Source: JANQPA01 sp964628385
Lineage (GTDB): Bacteria; Bacteroidota; Bacteroidia; Chitinophagales; Saprospiraceae
Reading direction: 5' to 3'
Length of the DNA: 18,208 nucleotides
NCBI GenBank assembly: GCA_964628385.1
Contig: CAZVOD010000086.1
Location: 1-18,208, forward strand
In this document: one piece after another, positions 16,266 through 18,208 of the stretch
Layout of the letters: every line of letters begins with the position of its first letter
How positions within the stretch are numbered: position 1 is the stretch's first letter
Notes under the pieces: generated by a model
What the model saw: the letters and a program-made list of their open reading frames with translations, nothing else
Database searches by the model: none
What the model was told of the DNA's origin: nothing
Made by a program: the position numbers and the translations under genes

Positions 16266-16610
16266 ATGAGATTTAATCAATACCAAACTTTAGTTGAAGC
16301 TGAAATGAACCTTAGAAAAAAAGGATTTAAATATAGCTTTAAATTAGATGGTAATATGATGATGCAATGTATCGAAACAAATGAATTGTATACACCCGAA
16401 CAAATGAGAATTGTGGAGTTCCACCGTTTTGAAGGTCTAGCTAATCCTGCAGATATGTCAATTCTATTTGGAATAATTTGTCAGGACGGAGCGAAAGGAA
16501 TGATTATTTCAACTTACGGTCCAAAAGTTAATATGAAATTAATTGAATTCCTGGATAGGGTTAAAATTCTTAGGAAAGATACCAACCAGGTACAGTCTCT
16601 GTCACGATAA
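16266..16610 (+). CDS. Small conserved Bacteroidota protein of unknown function (family often mislabelled PRPP synthetase)
   Basis: The 114-residue protein has an N-terminal helix-like start (YQTLVEAEMNLRKKGFKYSF), a middle with LYTPEQMRIVEFHRFEGLAN (about 37-56) and a GAKGMIISTYG segment (about 75-85). This pattern (a YxxLxEAxxxLxKKGF start, RFEGxxNPxD, then GxKGxxxxxYG) is one I know from small Bacteroidota proteins that databases often label phosphoribosylpyrophosphate synthetase. It lacks the PRPP-binding loop and is far too short for that enzyme, so the label should not be transferred. No membrane segment or signal peptide is seen. It lies between a membrane-protein gene and a DUF1269 remnant, near dps. 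Confidence 0.8.
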   Translation: MRFNQYQTLVEAEMNLRKKGFKYSFKLDGNMMMQCIETNELYTPEQMRIVEFHRFEGLANPADMSILFGIICQDGAKGMIISTYGPKVNMKLIEFLDRVKILRKDTNQVQSLSR

Positions 16611-16641
16611 AAAAATTTTCTAAATCGAAATTTAAAATATT

Positions 16642-16902
16642 ACGCAAAAACTAGTCGCTGTAGCCTTTGACAATAACGATGGTTTTATTCGTTCTCTGGA
16701 AAGAGAATTGCATCTTGGGTCATCTGTCTTATTTATTCTGATACGAGATATGACAGAAGACAAAATATTAGAAAGATTAGAAGGTACAGTTATTCAAACT
16801 TCTTTGTCCAATGATACAGAAGAGAAATTTCGAGAAGCTACTGAAAGAGAATCAAGTCAATCTAAGCTCGACTTTAGAATTAAAAAACTCCTATTTCAAT
16901 AA
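16642..16902 (+). pseudogene. Probable internally deleted remnant of a DUF1269 gene
   Basis: An open frame from 16636 to 16902 reads QKLVAVAFDN and then NDGFIRSLERELHLGSSVLF, continuing ILIRDMTEDKILERLEGTV and IQTSLSNDTEEKFREA. The first ten residues look like the N-terminus of DUF1269 proteins. The rest matches their C-terminal part, where the pattern is roughly FIKELGxxLxPGSSALFxLV then TxDKVLxxL and TSLSxExE. The glycine-rich middle of such proteins, about 90 residues, is missing. The codon where Met would be expected is ACG (16642-16644), and stops lie just upstream at 16621 and 16633. A TTG at 16708 or the ATG at 16750 could make only a C-terminal fragment. The assignment rests on my memory of the family and should be confirmed by profile search. 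Confidence 0.55.
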
Positions 16903-16918
16903 AAATAGGAGTTTTTTT
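16882..16918. terminator. Bidirectional intrinsic terminator
   Basis: AAAAAACTCCTATTT (16882-16896) pairs with AAATAGGAGTTTTTT (16903-16917), giving a stem with T-runs on both strands. It serves the DUF1269 remnant on the plus strand, overlapping its last codons, and the converging minus-strand gene that stops at 16931. Confidence 0.85.
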
Positions 16919-16930
16919 GTGAGTAAAAAA

Positions 16931-17296
16931 TTAAAGCATCATAACTTTAGCTTCAATATCATAATCTTCTACTACCTTTCGCGTAAAAGATTTATGGCCC
17001 CTGGGTACAAAAAGATATAAACTACCATTTTTCACTTCTGCCATTTTACTTAGTAATTTCCATTTACTAATCACCTGTTGTGTTTCACCTTCCTTCATAG
17101 CTACTTCAAAATAATGCTTACCTCCGTTTTTAGTTGCTGTAATATCCGGTACAAATTCAAGATTTCCTGAAGTTGTGCGAAAGGGTTTAGGATCATCAAA
17201 ATTATCGGAAATAGCTTTGATGTTATCAAATCCTTTGTCCTGAACAAAATTAAGTACTTGAGTTACAAAAGGGTCTTTTTGATTATTTTCCATCAT
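16931..17296 (-). CDS. Small PD-(D/E)XK-like protein of unknown function
   Basis: The 121-residue protein has no signal peptide or membrane segment. Its middle reads EFVPDITATKNGGKHYFEVA (47-66), followed by a helix with KWKLLSKMAEV and a strand GSLYLFVPRG (91-100). This order (PD, about 12 residues, a hydrophobic strand with Glu, a helix, another strand) resembles the core of the PD-(D/E)XK nuclease fold. The usual ExK is here EVA (64-66), with Lys two residues later. Activity is therefore doubtful and the assignment tentative. Two adjacent ATG codons (17296 and 17293) could start it. It follows the PA2169-type gene on the same strand but a terminator separates them. Confidence 0.7.
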   Translation of the reverse strand: MMENNQKDPFVTQVLNFVQDKGFDNIKAISDNFDDPKPFRTTSGNLEFVPDITATKNGGKHYFEVAMKEGETQQVISKWKLLSKMAEVKNGSLYLFVPRGHKSFTRKVVEDYDIEAKVMML

Positions 17297-17328
17297 AAAT
17301 TATATATTAATTTGATAATTGACTGTAG

Positions 17329-17363
17329 CAAAAAAAAACGCGGTGAGAAATTTTAATCTCACT
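17329..17363 (-). terminator. Intrinsic terminator of the PA2169-type gene
   Basis: GTGAGA (17343-17348) pairs with TCTCAC (17357-17362), with a flanking G-T wobble. On the minus strand the hairpin is followed by CGCG and nine T residues (17338-17330). It begins about 30 bp after the stop codon of the upstream minus-strand gene. Confidence 0.7.
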
Positions 17364-17392
17364 ACGTTGGTTAAATGGTGAATGTGATAACT

Positions 17393-17839
17393 TTAACCGA
17401 TCAGACGCTCTAATTCTTTGATTGTTTTGGCAATTTTTCTATGATGATCTTCAATAATTACCTGCGTTGATGTAGGTAATTCTTTATTGAGTAGTGCCTC
17501 ATCGTAATCTTTGAGCGATGCATTTTCACCTCTCAAACACTCTTTCAAAATGGCATCCTTATCATTTCCTGTAAGCGTACCTTTCAGATCAATCCAAAAG
17601 CGGTGTAAACTTGAAGTGGTACTTGTTCTATCTTCGTAATAGCCACCAAGTTGATCAATTTCAAACTTGAGAGCTTCCACAAAACCAGCTCTATTGCTAG
17701 CGTATTGAGATAGTGCTTTTTGAATGGCAGGATCTTCTACATTTTCGGAGGCTTTCAGGTACCCTTCATTGGCATCTCTACTCTTCGTCATCAAGTTATC
17801 TATCATAACGATGATGGACTTGTCTACTTTAGCTTCCAT
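17393..17839 (-). CDS. PA2169-family four-helix-bundle (ferritin-like) protein
   Basis: The 148-residue helical protein matches the PA2169/DUF2383 family, ferritin-like four-helix bundles of unknown function. Matching segments are a first helix with DNLMTKSRDANEGYLKA (14-30), a second with ASNRAGFVEALKFEIDQLGG (47-66), the conserved SLHRFWIDLK (77-86), and ECLRGE (100-105) with a later KDYDEALL (110-117). Members occur widely in Bacteroidota and Proteobacteria, often near stress genes, which fits the Dps and DUF1269-like neighbours here. Whether it binds metal is unclear. A terminator follows. Upstream, 163 bp separates it from a divergent partial gene; I see no consensus promoter there. Confidence 0.85.
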   Translation of the reverse strand: MEAKVDKSIIVMIDNLMTKSRDANEGYLKASENVEDPAIQKALSQYASNRAGFVEALKFEIDQLGGYYEDRTSTTSSLHRFWIDLKGTLTGNDKDAILKECLRGENASLKDYDEALLNKELPTSTQVIIEDHHRKIAKTIKELERLIG

Positions 17840-18002
17840 TTTTTAATGTAACTCTTTTCGTCATTTAATTCATTTTTTAAAACCATTCCCCTTTTCTTAT
17901 GTTCGCTTCCTCGCCCGATCTGTCTGACCGAACACACAGATAATTAAACAGTTATAGTTATGAGATAATTACTAATTTATTTCATTTATTATTTTAATTA
18001 AT

Positions 18003-18208
18003 ATGGATATAGAAAGAAGAAGGACTGACCTTAACAAAACTTACAGAGCCACTTACAGAAAGCTAGATTCTAAGAATAATATTCTGCTGGAGCTGGAAGG
18101 TATTAACGACAGAATCAATAACAGAATTTCTGAATTGTCAGTCTTATTGCGTCAGGTGGATATATCGGTTCAAACCGTGCCAGTCATATCGGCCAAAGTG
18201 TGCCACTC
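18003..18208 (+). CDS. N-terminal part of an unrecognised coiled-coil ORF, cut by the window edge
   Basis: An ATG at 18003 opens a frame that stays open to the end of the window, 68 complete codons. The product begins MDIERRRTDLNKTYRATYRK and continues with a charged, heptad-like segment (ILLELEGINDRINNRISEL). This suggests a small cytoplasmic helical protein. No family is recognised. It diverges from the PA2169-type gene. The end of the gene is not in the window. Confidence 0.5.
   Translation, partial: MDIERRRTDLNKTYRATYRKLDSKNNILLELEGINDRINNRISELSVLLRQVDISVQTVPVISAKVCH

Noticed and set aside
1..18208. tRNA, rRNA, CRISPR array, insertion sequence or phage genes
   Set aside because: None was found: no transposase or integrase, no regular spaced repeats and no rRNA or tRNA-like sequence were seen.

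Overview
The window reads as chromosomal DNA of a member of the Bacteroidota, probably one of the Cytophagia. The evidence is a type IX secretion (Por) C-terminal sorting domain, a TonB-dependent receptor with an N-terminal carboxypeptidase-regulatory-like domain, a membrane-tethered TPR/helix-turn-helix regulator of a type common in this phylum, weak Shine-Dalgarno sequences, and several promoter candidates of the Bacteroidota form TTG-N19-21-TAnnTTTG. The exact genus cannot be told from the sequence.

Left part (1-10600, all genes on the minus strand). Read in the direction of transcription, these are a secreted S9 prolyl-oligopeptidase-type peptidase (10591-8576), a membrane TPR/HTH regulator (7899-6274), a lipoprotein beta-propeller phytase (6061-5033), a type IX-secreted acidic protein built of two near-identical 215-residue repeats (4675-3044), and a large TonB-dependent receptor (2944-50). 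A phytase next to a TonB-dependent receptor suggests a locus that takes phosphate from phytate or a similar organic phosphate at the cell surface. The two-repeat protein may be its surface binding partner; this is inference.

Right part (10700-18208). On the plus strand are a DksA/TraR-type zinc-finger protein, the large single-chain purine enzyme PurL, a Dps ferritin, a four-helix membrane protein, a small protein of a family often mislabelled as PRPP synthetase, and what looks like an internally deleted, start-less remnant of a DUF1269 gene. On the minus strand are a small PD-(D/E)XK-like protein and a PA2169-type four-helix-bundle protein. A plus-strand coiled-coil ORF runs off the right edge. 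Several of these (DksA-like, Dps, PA2169, DUF1269) belong to stress or stationary-phase families.

The most unusual feature is a repeated non-coding element, apparently undescribed, present three times in the same orientation. There are two full copies of about 240 bp (4821-5056 and 7948-8195) and a 65-bp short form made only of the two fused ends (11133-11197, in the purL leader). The ends are imperfect terminal inverted repeats of about 35 bp beginning CTTGTTTCG. The interior of the two long copies folds into the same series of hairpins, with a compensatory base-pair change and wobble changes, plus a possible pseudoknot. It could be a MITE-like mobile element, a structured RNA, or both. One copy supplies the last seven codons and the stop of the phytase gene. 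An orphan plus-strand terminator lies downstream of the second copy.
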